From Phallusia mammillata (Eukaryota > Chordata > Ascidiacea > Phlebobranchia > Ascidiidae): a DNA stretch of 64,000 bases. Location: assembly GCA_003260075.1 (NCBI GenBank), contig QLIY01000032.1:253071-317070 (forward strand). Reading direction: 5' to 3'. The position numbers were made by a program, and so were the translations under genes. This document shows positions 22,218 to 38,180 of this stretch, piece after piece. Within the stretch, counting starts at the first letter, position 1; each line of letters opens with the position of its first letter. The notes under the pieces were generated by a model. It was not told the origin of the DNA. It worked only from the letters and a program-made list of their open reading frames with translations, and made no database searches.

Positions 22218-25200
22218 CTATTCATCCCAGGGTGCCCGGTAGAAGACGTACTCTACATAAGTGGTCCATTGTTTGTATTCTTTCGCCTGTGCCGGCAGAG
22301 TCTTGGATCCACTGGAGCACGATGTACTGAGGATGAACCCTCTGCTTGCCAATGTTTCGAATGCGTGCTCCAGGTAATTGTGCTTGAGATAATACCTGCT
22401 GGTGTAACCGTCAGATGGGTAGCGGTCTGGATCTCGACTGTCGTTCAAGTCATCACGAAAAACCTGTTAATATAACATACTTTATTGTTTGAAAACTAGA
22501 ACGCAAAGCCACGGACGCATTGATCACTGCAATCATTTATGCAATGTCATAAACCATTTCACTATAGTGTATGCATGGTTATATATATGATTCGTCTAAA
22601 ATAAATCACAGCTTTGGTATAAAAGCGGTGTGTTACTTAAAGCATTTGTATTTTGTGGCTATTATTAACTTACATAAAAATGATAAGGTAGAGATCTAAG
22701 AAGATTTTTAAGAAAACATGATAATCTGGTGTACATCGCCAAATTTGCTACTTTAATAAATGTATGTGATCTGTAAAATCAACCAATCCCATTTTTTGCC
22801 AAAGTATGGTGTGTGCATTCTAGGTTTGTATAATTTCAACCTGGTAAATTACAGGCTGAATATTAAATATTTAATTCAGAATTACATATAGCCTACTTGA
22901 ACTAAATCCTTGAGTTTACATTACACATAAGCAAGCTATTCGTCATTGACCGATTACGCCAGAGCGTATACTAAGGTTCATTGAGGGTTGCACTGCATTT
23001 GTGACTGTATGAATGCGTTGTCTATTATTTTAAACCTGTGTGACTTTTTAGGAAGGCTACTGGTTTATTACAGAAAACGTATTGTACAGATAGCGAATCG
23101 CGGCCTAGGAGTGTAACAGTTCATGATTCAGTATGTTATCATTTTCTACTGTTTCTATGTAATGTGACCACGACTTTTATGTCAAGGCGAAAGTAGAACT
23201 CCTCAAGTTGACGGCACCACATACATCTGTTTTGTAGAATTTTGTGCCCCAAATGAACTTGGTCATACAACACATCTCCCGTTTGTGATCGAAAATGGCT
23301 TTTTATCCAAAAATAAAATACTGCATAAGTTGGTGGAAGGGATAGTAGGCTACATAAGGTTCTGGTATTAACAGTCCGAAGTGACATTTGTTATGTTTAG
23401 AAAAACCGTGTCAATTCGATTTATAGGACTTGTATCAATTGTAACAGCAATGCGCGAAAACATAACTGGGCCCGTGGCGTGTAACTTTAGATAGAAATTC
23501 TATATTTCTCAACGTCACCTACTGCAAACTCATCGGATCTACCATGCATTTTTTCTCCTTGCATTTTGATTCAATTTTAGCATTGATTAGTTGCGCAACA
23601 AGCTTCCCGCAGACAAATTGAATGTTTCTGAAGTTTTGTGTCCCTAATATTGATGGACAAGTGTTTTATTGATCTGGCTTATCGGTGGTCAGCTGTGTGG
23701 CCAATCTGCTTCGATTTACATTCGTTGAAGCGCGAAGTATCGATCCAGCAAACAACTGGCACCGAACCAGTGTGAAAATTTGGGCCCATGGAAATGCATC
23801 ACACACCCTTGTGAACTGTGACAGAAGACAGCAATATGTCACAAAATTGCGTGTGCATCCCAACGCAATGCTCTTCACTGAAACACTGATGCTGTGCATA
23901 AAACGATGTGTGACCACATCGTGTACATCTAATGTTGCTCACAGTGGTCTTTTTAAGTGTTTTCAGGGTCTTCATGTAAGCCCAAAAACATCAAAATCTA
24001 TGCTGCACATAAACTGGTGTGTGGTAACAGCGTACACATCTAATGATACACGCACAGTGGCCTTTGGTGTACCCAGGGAGCTTGTGTATATCCTCAAGTA
24101 CGTAAAAATATATGCTACACATCAACTGGTGTGTGGCCACAGCGTGCACATCTAATATTGCTCACATTGTTCTCGGGGTGCTTGACACATTCAAAATCAT
24201 TTTTGAAAGTAACATGGCGTACAGCACCGAAGCGTTTTGATATACACCATCACACAGTCCTGTTGCACGCTTACCACATCGTCAATTGATGCATGGCTCT
24301 TGTTTTGACAGTGATTAGTAAGAGAGGAAGACGGTACGGCCTGTTCCGTGGTGAAACAATAGGGCTATAACCGTTTGTTTTCCTACTAGCTTGGTTTGTA
24401 TAAGTGATGTTGTTATTGTTGTCCATCAGACATTTACATCTACACCAAGACTTCGTAACATGGGCAATGGCGCCTGCCCTCTGGCGCACTGTGAAATTTG
24501 GTGGGCACAGTACACACTTTCAGTCATACAATGCAGTAGATTAGTTTTTTTGGGCGAAATAGTTTTATACCGTATGTGATAAAAGTCAGTGGTGGGATTC
24601 AGCCGGTTCGCACCGGGTCTATAGAACCGTCTTACGAACTTATATGAGATCAGCGAACCGGTTAGCATTACTGGTTTCTGTCCATGGACTTTTTGTAACA
24701 CAACCGGGTGAAAAATATGACTTTTGTAATAGAACCGGCTGACAAAAACTTGAATCCCACCACTGAATAAAGTGTATGGCTATGGCTCAAGAGTGAAACC
24801 CAAAACGAAACATGTGGCCCCCCCCCCGTTGGGAGCCGCATGCGGCCCCAAAAACCGAGTTTGAGAACCACTGCTCAAGAGTGAAACGATTGATAATTAC
24901 CCAAACGAAACAAATGATTGATTTTTAGTTGTTTCATCATTCAAATAGTCCCATGTCTTCCTTCTTATTGTCATGAACAATTAGGGTTGTTTTCAAACAA
25001 TTACATTCTTAACACTATCAGATTCAAAACTGTTTCTGCATATTTAAACAAACTTGCACTGAAAAACAGAAAGTATAAGAAGAATAAATGTAACCTCTAA
25101 CCTCTTTTGCAATATCGGACCGGCCGGACACTGTAATTCTGGTGATTCGACGAAACTTCTCCAGTGATGTTGAATCTCTTGTCGCGCTATATGAGCTCCG

Positions 25201-28200
25201 GTACCCGATGGTAATGTAAAAGGGTCGGTTTTGTGATAAAGATCCTGTGCTCATAACTCTGTCTAACGACCTGGAATAAATTCATCAACATAATTTAGAG
25301 TCGCAACAGTCTAAGTTATGAGTTAGCCGAGTATAAAAAAATGTGTGTACTTGTTTGTAGAGCTCTTCTGGCCAATGTACATTGATATATATGCCTGGCA
25401 CATGTGTGTACTTGAGCCAAAAACTTAAGTGATATTGCTGCAAAACCCACTAGAATCTAGTCCAGGGGTCGGCAACCTTTTAAGCGACGCGTTCCAATTT
25501 GCTTGTTATTTTCATGTGTTAATGACTTCGCGTGCCAACTTACAAACAAAAAGCAGACATATGTGTGCGTGTAGACCAGTGGTTCCAAACCTGGGGTCCG
25601 TGAGATGGTTTCAGGGGGTCCGTGGAGGCACATATGTTTTCTATCATTAACCAACAGAAAATATTTTAAGTTTCTTAACAGTTTTTACAATCCTGCATAT
25701 GGTGGCACCCTGTTTATCACACCTTAATTGGGAGACGGGCATGCGAGCGTTTTTTGCACAATGTGCTCGAAAATGTGCAGGTCAAAATGAGCGCACATTG
25801 ACCGCTACAATACAGAAACTTCATTGAAATTAAAGGACTGCGAGGGTGGATTAAAATGCCTAAAATCCATAACAAGGTATGCAACAAACGTCAAACATAA
25901 AAAGACGGAAAATTACGTTGGGGGTCCCCCGATTTATAAAATTTATAAAAGGGGTCCGTGACTACAAAAAGGTTGGGAACCACTGGTGTAGACTGAATTG
26001 TAAGACTATCGAATGATAAAGAAACAGGTAACAAACAATGCAAATGTTTAAATCAAGCTTAGCAGATCTACTTTAATATAAACACGCAATCGTTTGGCGT
26101 GCTATGAAAAATCACTCGAGTGCCAAGATTTGGCAAGCGTGCCAGGGGTTGCCGACCCCTCATCTATTCGGTTGAACTAAACTGATCCCTGCCCCCCCCC
26201 CAATATAAACACGCAATCGTTTGGCGTGCTATGAAAAATCACTCGAGTGACAAGATTTGGCAAGCGTGCCAGGGGTTGCCGACCCCTTATCTATTCGGTT
26301 GAACTAAACTGATCACCAAGCTCCCAAAGTCGGAAAAATGTAATAAAAATTCCAACTTAATTTCAGTAAAATAAGTGAAGCAGGCAGCTAGACGGTGGGC
26401 GCATTGTGTGATCACAGTTAACGCTAGGTTTTTCGTTTTTAGGCATTTAATATATTTAGGCATTCAGTATACGAAATACAGAGAAACCTATTTGAAAACA
26501 ATAAGGTTAAAATGATGTGAAATATCCAAACAATGTTTTGATGACTGAGAATGGAAAGCATTTTCCAAGTTACGAAATGTGTCAATGAATTCAATGGAAT
26601 ATATATATTTCGCCTAATGGCATCATCAGTTCCTTATTCAAATGATGAGTACATATCAACTACGCTGCTCTAGGCAACATGATGCAGAAAATTGATTGAC
26701 CTGCGATTATGTTACTTTGTTGCTAGAATGGGAAACTGATTTGGGAAAGTGTCGCCAAAATCGTAAATCGATATTTTGCAGGAAGGTCGTTGCTACAAAC
26801 AGCCATCGATTGCCACAAAAACGGTGCTGATAGGCTTAAAAAGAGATTTAGCCTGGATATCTTGGACTCGGCGCTTGTTAAGAATTTCATGGAACGAACA
26901 TAGGCCTATATAGACTTTGATACAAGTTTGAATGACCAGCAGTGACATTTTATCGGAAAAAAAGTAATGTTGTTTTTGTTTCGACGTTTCACGGATTGAT
27001 AATGAAGTAAAACCTGTTACGTGTTCAAAAACATGTAAACTGAGTTGGTTGTATAAAAATGCAGAGCAATCGTATCTTTTCAAAACAAATTGCATTTAAT
27101 TGGGATCGCTGTTAAGTTTCTCAAGTTATGAGTTAACCTTTTATTAGTCAAGCGATTTTATTTGCGGACACATATTTGATGTGTTTAGGCATGTCATCAA
27201 GAATCTTTAAAATCGCAGAAAAACGACCCACAAAAAGTAGCCTAATTGGCACTCAGGCAATAGATGACTTGAGCACACCATCAACGCTTGGTAGGTGAAC
27301 TTCCAGTTATGTTTCAACAGCTGCGATCTTGATGAATAAAACGGAAAAGTAAAACCTTGGCACATTTCAATCACTTGTCATCTAAATATGGAATTTGGAA
27401 AGGGCACAAAATGCTAGTTAGCTATTATAAAACGCGCAAATGCTAATTTATTTATTTCGTTGCATAACTGTCGGTTATTAGCCTCCCTACACCAAGACTG
27501 GAAAGGCTATAAAAAATTGTAAATATTTTAGGAAACAAATTAATCGATAGTGTTTTTAATCGATCTTAGAAATATTACGTGACCTAAATTACATGCTTTA
27601 TTCCATAGAAAAATATTGTAGTTTGTGCAAAACGTTTTAAAATTTGAGGTTTAGGTTGCTCGTTGTTTTTCTGCTATTCTCGGAACCTACAATTCCGAAA
27701 TTTTGCGTCGTTTTTCTTTTACAAAATTACAGCCACTTTCAGTACTAATTACCAAATAACTGGAAAACCAGATGCGCTTAAATCATTTGGCGTTTGCATG
27801 TGATGTAAGTCACAAGTGAATTGTATTTACCAAACTGCTTCAACAGCTCACACCGTTGCATCACAGCTAGCAATGCAAGTTAAGTGGCTCCTAATTTACG
27901 ACACAACGTGCTGGGACACAGGAAACCCTTACGACTGTCCATCATCAATTTGTATGATTTATTTATGGCTAGGTGTGATTTTACAGGTAATTGAGTAAAT
28001 GCACCGAAACCGGTCTGTAATTACAATCTGCCGTTCACAGCAGTTCATTCTCAAACGTTTCCATGCTCCTCAAGTAATAATTTACAAGCATGAAACTATA
28101 TGCGCTTGGTGTTAAAAACGATCAGAAACCCGATGAAGGTATACCTCTATAGAGTATACTATAGTTGCTAAAGTATTTGTAAAGGGGAACCAAATTGCGC

Positions 28201-30128
28201 TGCTTGCTGCTTGCTGCTTTCTTGAAAGAACAGTCAGTGTAAATTCTTACAATAGTAAAATTCAAGAATGTTAACCCTAAAAAAATCAACATTCCAACTG
28301 TTATAACATTGATTTGGGCAAACCAGGATGTTTTGCGAGGCCCATATTGGCTGTTAACTTATTGAAAGTACCCCCCCCCCCTTACAATAGTAAAATTCAA
28401 GAATGTTAACCCTAAAAAAATCAACATTGCAACTGTTATAACATTGATTTGGGCAAACCAGGGTGTTTTGCAAAGCCCATAATGGCTATTATTGAAAGTG
28501 GGTGGATAGCACCGAAGGAGTTAGCATTGTCCTCTTTCTGTGCAGCAATGGCTCTTAACCTCAACTATAGAGCCTGTTTACTTCCTCCAAAAAACGATTG
28601 TCGAAACTGTCTTATATTTACAATACCTAAATCAATAACTAGAGGCGTACGCTATAGGGCACATGAATCTTTTCCCTTTTTTAAACCGTTGTAAGGCATT
28701 GATATCATTTTTTGCCCTCCCTCACCTGGTTTCATAACTTTAATCAAAATGAAAATACATTACAATGTGATAATGAAATTACATTGCAATGTGATAATTG
28801 CCTATCGCTAATATTGTTGAAAAGAGTGCGTGTTGAGTTTCAATTTGTGGTAAACAGCGAACTCATTGAAGTAACTTTTGTCTTGCATTATATGCTTTAA
28901 CATATGCGAGTGTACAACAATTCCTTTGCCATTTTTGTGTTTGTTTTATTACACACCGACTTAGTTGTTTGTGAATGCAACTTATTATTTGAAATTTAAA
29001 CATGTCTGTTTAAAATCCGTGTTGTGTAACATTGAAAACATCATAAGATGGAAAATCAATCAAACCTGCTGGGCGAGTCTGTCTCGTTTCTCGATATTGG
29101 GGAAGGTCCCTGGTAGATTCGGGGGTAAAAAGGGGGCTGTCCCTGGGACCCAGTGGATCGAATTTGTGCTTGATCGCTGTTCCCAGTCTGGGTGAAATTA
29201 AATATAGATTAATATTAAACAGAAGTTGTTTGATCGCTTACATTGGTGGTCGGCAACCACCGGTCCGTTAGGGATTCGTTACCGGGCCGCATAAAACTTG
29301 CTCAAGGTTCACATTGAATCAAAGTTGTAATAACTAATTAGCTTTCAGTGCTGAACATTTGTGGTTTTAAAAGGCCGGTCCGTAATAAAAAATTCTGTTT
29401 AATTCAGTTTCATATCGTATCGAAACTGTTTTTACATCATTGATTCAAATATTAAAATCCAAAAGTTAACCCCCCCCCCATAAAAATTTCAGTTTCATAC
29501 CGGTCCGCAGTGAATAACAGGTTCTTGACCCCTAGCTTAAATAATAAAACTTTTTAAAATGTATTATCGTAACTTTTTGTCATTTAACAATTTTATAATT
29601 CTTTTTGCGTTGAACAAAGTGTTTTCCCGAAACTAAAGTAAGTTCGTATCGAAACTGTTTTTACATCATTGATTCAAATATTAAAAGCCAAAAGTTAGTT
29701 TACTTGTATAATTGGTGCGAAAAACGTTTTATACCCACCACGAAATTTTTCCTTGCTTCAATCTTTTTCAAAATCGATGCCAGTTCATCAAGGCCGAAAA
29801 ACTCAGCCTCACTACGTAAGCGATGACGCTCAATGACGTCAGGGCATATCTTTTGCAGCCAGTCGGAAATAGCGATACCACCTGCGCCTTTTCTCAGGTA
29901 TTCGAGAATTAATCGGAAAGTGACGCCATCACGATCAATAAACATGCGTTTGTTTGCGTCACAAATGAATGGAATTCCGTCTGACGTTGCACTTACGCCG
30001 GAAATGAACGCGCGAACACCGGCCGCCATCTTGGATTTAGGTAGAACACACGTCAGAGTTTTTGCTGACGTGCTGTAGATTGTGCCGCCCACGTTAAGCT
30101 CGACAATTTGGTTTTCTTCGCTCGCCAT
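22218..30128 (-). CDS. KCTD8/12/16-type BTB protein (GABA-B receptor auxiliary subunit)
   Basis: KCTD8, 12 and 16 bind the GABA-B2 tail through an N-terminal T1/BTB domain and tune G-protein signalling through a C-terminal H1 domain. Exon 1 (30128-29735) starts MASEENQIVELNVGG and holds the T1 domain (residues about 6-125; IVELNVGG, MFIDRDGVTFRLILEYLRKG, AEFFGLDEL). Exon 2 (25262-25102) codes the first half of H1 (ITIGYRSSY, FRRITRITVSGRSDIAKE). Exon 3 (22463-22218) codes VFRDDLNDSRDPDR, YTSRYYLKHNYLE and ends WTTYVEYVFYRAPWDE. Exons 2 and 3 join in phase 0 at a junction matching the vertebrate AKEVF site. The exon 1-2 join (29735 to 25262) is in phase but inferred, so an extra linker exon may exist. 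Total 266 residues, shorter than vertebrate KCTD12 (325). Exon 1 overlaps a C10-flanked partial duplicate (30158-30214) that contains a second false ATG. Confidence 0.88.
23890..24180 (+). repeat. Minisatellite-like repeat, three units of about 111 bp
   Basis: The landmark TACATCTAATG / ACACATCTAATGATACACG / GCACATCTAATATTGCTCA begins at about 23925, 24036 and 24148. Each is preceded by CTGGTGTGTGGCCACAGCG-like sequence. Units are about 70-80% alike. An inverted relative is at 51830-52110. Confidence 0.75.
24587..24765. mobile_element. hAT MITE (CAGTGGTGGGATTCA family)
   Basis: 179 bp, same ends and internal sequence as 15160-15344. The target duplication is imperfect (ATAAAAGT and AATAAAGT). 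In the second KCTD intron, upstream of the exon at 25102-25262 on the plus map. Confidence 0.9.
24818..24827. other. C10 run joining empty-site and MITE-bearing alleles
   Basis: Left: CTCAAGAGTGAAAC without a MITE. Right: MITE right end then CTCAAGAGTGAAAC. Confidence 0.8.
24828..24872. mobile_element. Right end of a hAT MITE
   Basis: GGGAGCCGCATGCGGCCCC...GAGTTTGAGAACCACTG followed by CTCAAGAG. The same CTCAAGAG occurs at 24787-24794 without a MITE, so sequence left of the C10 run shows the empty site and sequence right of it shows the occupied site. Confidence 0.75.
25463..26161. mobile_element. hAT MITE (CAGGGGTCGGCAACC family), interrupted
   Basis: Ends CAGGGGTCGGCAACC and GGTTGCCGACCCCTC, flanks ATCTAGTC and ATCTATTC (7/8). 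A second MITE (25577-25985) is inserted inside it. The right end is repeated at about 26202-26313 after C10. Confidence 0.85.
25577..25985. mobile_element. hAT MITE (CAGTGGTTCCAAACC family), nested
   Basis: 409 bp, ends CAGTGGTTCCAAACC and GGTTGGGAACCACTG, exact target duplication GTGTAGAC at 25569-25576 and 25986-25993. It lies inside the MITE at 25463-26161, so it is the younger insertion. Confidence 0.93.
26192..26201. other. C10 run at a duplication junction
   Basis: 26075-26189 recurs at 26202-26315 (AATATAAACACGCAATCG in both). Confidence 0.9.
28371..28381. other. C11 run at a duplication junction
   Basis: 28236-28370 recurs from 28381. The 11th C is the C of CTTACAATAG, leaving ten. 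Confidence 0.9.
29242..29530. mobile_element. hAT MITE (GGTCGGCAACC / GGTCCG family)
   Basis: Starts near GGTGGTCGGCAACCACCGG and ends near GTTCTTGACCCCTAG. The interior (GGGTTCGTTACCGGGCC-like, CACATTGAATCAAAGTTGTAA) is the same family as 59032-59244 in reverse. It is broken by C10 at 29470-29479. Confidence 0.65.
29470..29479. other. C10 run at a rearranged junction
   Basis: GTATCGAAACTG...AAAAGTTA occurs left (29417-29469) and again at 29647-29697. TTTCAGTTTCATA occurs on both sides, as if one allele lacks the segment between. Confidence 0.75.
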
Positions 30129-30147
30129 CTTCGTAATGAAACCTCCG

Positions 30148-30157
30148 CCCCCCCCCC
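30148..30157. other. C10 run at a duplication junction in KCTD exon 1
   Basis: 30091-30147 recurs at 30158-30214, including the start codon. Confidence 0.9.
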
Positions 30158-30852
30158 ACGTTAAGCTCGACAATTTGGTTTTCTTCGCTCGCCATCTTCG
30201 TAATGGAACCTCCGTGCATGTAAATCGTGCTCCGATGCTGGTTTTGTGTTTATTGATTTTCCGTCTGCCGCGATATATCGGAAAGCAGCATGCAAGAGCA
30301 AAGGCTTCTTAAAAGGAGTAAAAAATTCAACGAAATATTTGTTTCTAAATCTTTAAATAGTTGCACGTTTTTACGTGGTTATGCTTGAGATATCTGTTCA
30401 TATGATTTTTATGTTGTTAAACGAAAGAGCTATTGTCTAAAATGGTTAGTTGTGAATTGAAATACATCTCGCCTCGTTGTTTAAATAGGTCGAAAACACT
30501 TGCCGCTTAAGGCTTTTCCTGTTATGAATTATAAAACAGCTTTTCGTACATAGCAGTCTATAGCAACGTTTTTCCATCATTAAAGTGATTTTTTAAAATC
30601 AATTTTGATGTAATTTCTCCACAATGACCTACTACAAATTTAAACGGCCTAAAAGAAATTACAATCCTTGTCCCTTTTTAAAACTTAGCTGAAATAAAAC
30701 CTACTTTATCTTTACAAAACAAGTTGTTGCTGCCAGACATAAACAACTTTATCTATACACTGAAATGAATGTAATCCTCTATGCAACATTTAAACTGTTT
30801 CAAGATGCACCGAAAATATGCCTGTATCAATTTTAGACTTGTCTAAAACGTG

Positions 30853-30862
30853 CCCCCCCCCC
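30853..30862. other. C10 run at a duplication junction
   Basis: 30763-30852 recurs at 30863-30951 (AAATGAATGTAATCCTC). Confidence 0.9.
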
Positions 30863-31361
30863 AAATGAATGTAATCCTCTATGCAACATTTAAACTGTTT
30901 CAAGATGCACAGAAAACGTGCCTGCATCAATTTTAGACTTGTCTAAAACGTAGTTCTTTGAAACTCACTGATGAATTCGAACCTTAGGCTTTTCAACATC
31001 TGGCTTAAGAGAACTATGTAGCCTAAGCATCGCACAAAAGCCGATCGTATGTGAAACGGATGTGCGTAGAAGAGGTCTTCATTTGCCTTTTACCCTTTTG
31101 CTCTAACTTGCACGCGTCCTGGCTATAAGGTGGAAATGAGAGTGCACACGACACAACGCACTCGCGTTGTTCTGCTTTACTGAATGGCTGCTCATTTAAT
31201 GCATAGCGTCTTTTTTCTACGAAAACCTACGAAGACATTGCTGATATGCTTGCACCTCTGAAACTCGTTTATAGGCTCAATAGGTCCGTGTGACAATGTT
31301 AGTATACTAACCTATAGGTCGATGGGTGCAAACATTTTAAAATTCCTTAAAAAAATTCAAT

Positions 31362-31445
31362 CATAAACATTACTGCCAAGGTAGTGGTGTATATAGAATA
31401 CATCGTGTAGACGTTTCGACAATCTCTGTTGTCATCATCAGTACA
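31362..31445 (-). repeat. Dispersed repeat with a hammerhead-like core
   Basis: On the plus strand it begins AATCATAAACATTACTGCCA, which recurs at 39664-39710. The minus strand contains ACTGATGATGACAACAGAGA then TTGTCGAAACGTC: a CUGAUGA box, a 5-bp stem GACAA/UUGUC, and GAAAC-GUC. Confidence 0.5.
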
Positions 31446-32604
31446 TGTTTTCAATCAAGCTGAATATCCTTAAAAAAATATTCATTATAACTCACGCTCT
31501 TTTTACAGCCTTTTTGTTTCTAATATTTTTCTTTCTTATGTGCCATACAGATTCGCAGAAATGCAGAACATAATGCGCAGCAGTCGTAATTGGCTTCATG
31601 AACGTTGGAAAGCACTGTTAAAGACTAAAACACTGTTGTCTAAAATGCATTTGTAAAGTAGAGAGACACACCTTCTAATACTAAACCACTAATTACTCAT
31701 TACTTTAGGGAACATTTCATTAGCTGGTCGATTTAGGGTCTGATAATAGTCTGCAATGGTGAACATGGTGATGAACTAGGACTAGGGCGAAGGTCAAGTT
31801 TACCGACTTGTGGCGAAAGACATTCCCTCCCAAAGTTTTCTTAGTTGCACTTGTAGTGCATTCAAAATTACCCTGAGCTAAAAAGAGGAATGACTAATAC
31901 GCCACTGGGATTTTTTACATGAAGTCACTTTCAATAGTAACAAGGACTTTTAAAGTACACAATAAACCAGATTTAGGCATTTTCACATGTTGCCAACCTT
32001 ACCACAATCAACTTCATTGCGTCTATAGTCATCATGGGGCTAAAGATAATAGCTCAACGCTGTTGCTGTTGTTGCTTATTACGTGTGCATTCGTTAAGGG
32101 AAAACGGAGCTGGTTAATTAGGTTCACCCATGAGTCAGATCAATTATTTCTGTATTGGCCAACGACGGTTCATTTACGCCTTTTGAACGAGAACCAGTAG
32201 CTTCTTTTTCGGTTTTAAAAATTAATGTTTTCGCTTGACCTACAGTACGCATGGTTGGCAATAGACAGTTATAATGCCGAGAGGCCTTTGCATCGTACGG
32301 GACATTTAAACCAATAAACTTTAATTTTACAAGTTTTTTAAACTTATTTGAATGACTGTTTCTGCATGTTAATAAATCAAACTGCCTTAAAAAAAGACAA
32401 AAGATCAAATTAAATTTAAAAATGGGAAAGCCTTGTACACGCGCTGTTTAAAAATCTTTGCACATTCGAGTTTTTTGAATGGGTTTGACGGATTGAGTTC
32501 AGCCTAAAAACAACCAAACCAAATAATCCCCGGTTTAAAAAAATAAAACAAAATTATTGATGCGTAACGAAGTGTGCGAAAATTTATTTGACACGTGATT
32601 CCGA

Positions 32605-32632
32605 GTTCTTTTCGATTTGGCAAGCTTGGAGA
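32605..32632 (+). promoter_or_regulatory. RPL3 5' end with possible TOP tract
   Basis: GTTCTTTTCG lies about 25 bases before the ATG at 32633. A transcript starting at its C would carry a pyrimidine-rich 5' end (CTTTTC), as in TOP mRNAs. The start site is inferred. Confidence 0.4.
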
Positions 32633-36676
<4,044 letters not shown>

Positions 36677-36713
36677 TTTTGTTACCGCGTGGTGGCGCTA
36701 TTGATGCGCTCGA

Positions 36714-36719
36714 AATAAA
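36714..36719 (+). terminator. RPL3 poly(A) signal
   Basis: AATAAA lies 37 bases after the RPL3 stop codon, followed by a GT-rich stretch (GAGTCGGTGTGCTTGGTTTTG). Confidence 0.75.
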
Positions 36720-37275
36720 ATCTCACTCTGTTGAGTGCACATGAGTCGGTGTGCTTGGTTTTGTTGTCAGCTGCGCGACTTGAAAATATAAAAAGGTTTG
36801 CATTTTATTCTCTCTCCCGCTGACAAGACCTACTTTCTGGAAAAAAGTGTCCACCTCTGTCACTTATTATGGATCCCCTACCCTTAAATGGACACTTACT
36901 GTTTTTGGGCGTGTTTTTTCTGTCTAACGTTGGCTTGTTACATGCGCTTGGTCAAGAATGGGTGCTTCATAGTATTCCAAAGTTTGACCTACACTTCCCA
37001 AAAGTGAAATTTGAAAAACACCTGTTCACTTTTTGCCCCATTGCTGCATAGTTTAATAATCTGATACAAAAGAGTGCAATTGTCTCTCCATAGATTTAAC
37101 AACTCTTGTGCTTCTACAATTATCGTTTTTCTGATGAAATATACAAGGGATGGTTTGGTTGATTATACACAAACGTGTTTGACAATTCTTAATTTGAATT
37201 CTCGAGGTCCGTAGATGTTTGTGTGTTCGTATTGGTGGAGAAAAATTAAACGCCTTGTTTTTCGACAGTATAAAT

Positions 37276-37494
37276 CAGTGGTTCTCAAACTTTTTTTTGT
37301 TGCGACGCCCCTGGAAAAGATTTCTGGACTTATTGCGACGCACCAGCAAATAAAAGTTAATGTGCAAACTTATTATTAAAGTTATGTTTATTGATACAAC
37401 AACAAAAAGCCAGGAAACTGAACTATTCTGCGACGCCCTAGGATAATTGAAACGACGCACCAGGGCGTCGCGAAGCACAGTTTAAGAACTACTG
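37276..37494. mobile_element. hAT MITE (CAGTGGTTCTCAAAC family)
   Basis: 219 bp, ends CAGTGGTTCTCAAAC and TTTAAGAACTACTG, exact target duplication GTATAAAT at 37268-37275 and 37495-37502. Confidence 0.93.
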
Positions 37495-38169
37495 GTATAA
37501 ATTGTTCTGGCTTATTTCTGCATCGGTGAACCATATCTTTACATCACAACCATCGAATGCAAACATGACAAAAGCGATTAAGCTCAATGTAATGTGTCCA
37601 AATGATACCTGCCGCCTGCCGCCTCTACAACCAGGCACGGCGACATCTTGCCCAAGAGCTGTATGAATGTCTGTCAATCTTCGTCATCGGTAATCCCTAC
37701 AAACATTACACACCACCACCAAATCAACTCAAAATATTACAGTAGGCTTACACTTCATACAGTAAATGGCATTTGAAAATTCGTTTCTGGCACCGGGGGC
37801 GTCCGGTTTCTGTCGCGTGGTACAAGTAACAACTCTTGACGCGTTATAATCGGAAGGGCAAACATACCACGTGACCAGAGTGGCGCCATTCACGTCACGG
37901 GTGGCTTAAGATGGTCGCCTGGAAAATCTCTGGTGCTCACATCGGTGTGGAGTGCCTTGTCATTAACATACTCATGAAAGAATATACACCGGTCGTTCTC
38001 GAACTTTTCAAGCATGCGCAACATTAAGGAACGAAACCAGGGGTGCACAGCCTTATTGCTATGACGGCCGCATCGCGGATGCTTATTTCACCAACGGCCG
38101 CCAAGTGTTTGCTTTTTTTTGTTTTAAAATTACAAAAGAAATAATTAAATATATATATATATCTGATGG

Positions 38170-38180
38170 CCCCCCCCCCC
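38170..38180. other. C11 run, no duplication seen
   Basis: Follows an (AT)n tract, where assemblies often break. Confidence 0.6.

Larger units (their letters stand above)
30320..32590. other. KCTD/RPL3 divergent intergenic region
   Basis: 2.3 kb between two genes transcribed away from each other. No coding exon recognised. It contains the duplicated segment 30763-30951 around C10 and a hammerhead-like repeat near 31410. Confidence 0.6.

Noticed and set aside
25102..25270. Alternative acceptor at 25270 for KCTD exon 2
   Set aside because: It requires two carried bases, and the visible donor of exon 1 supplies one; the acceptor at 25262 keeps the frame.
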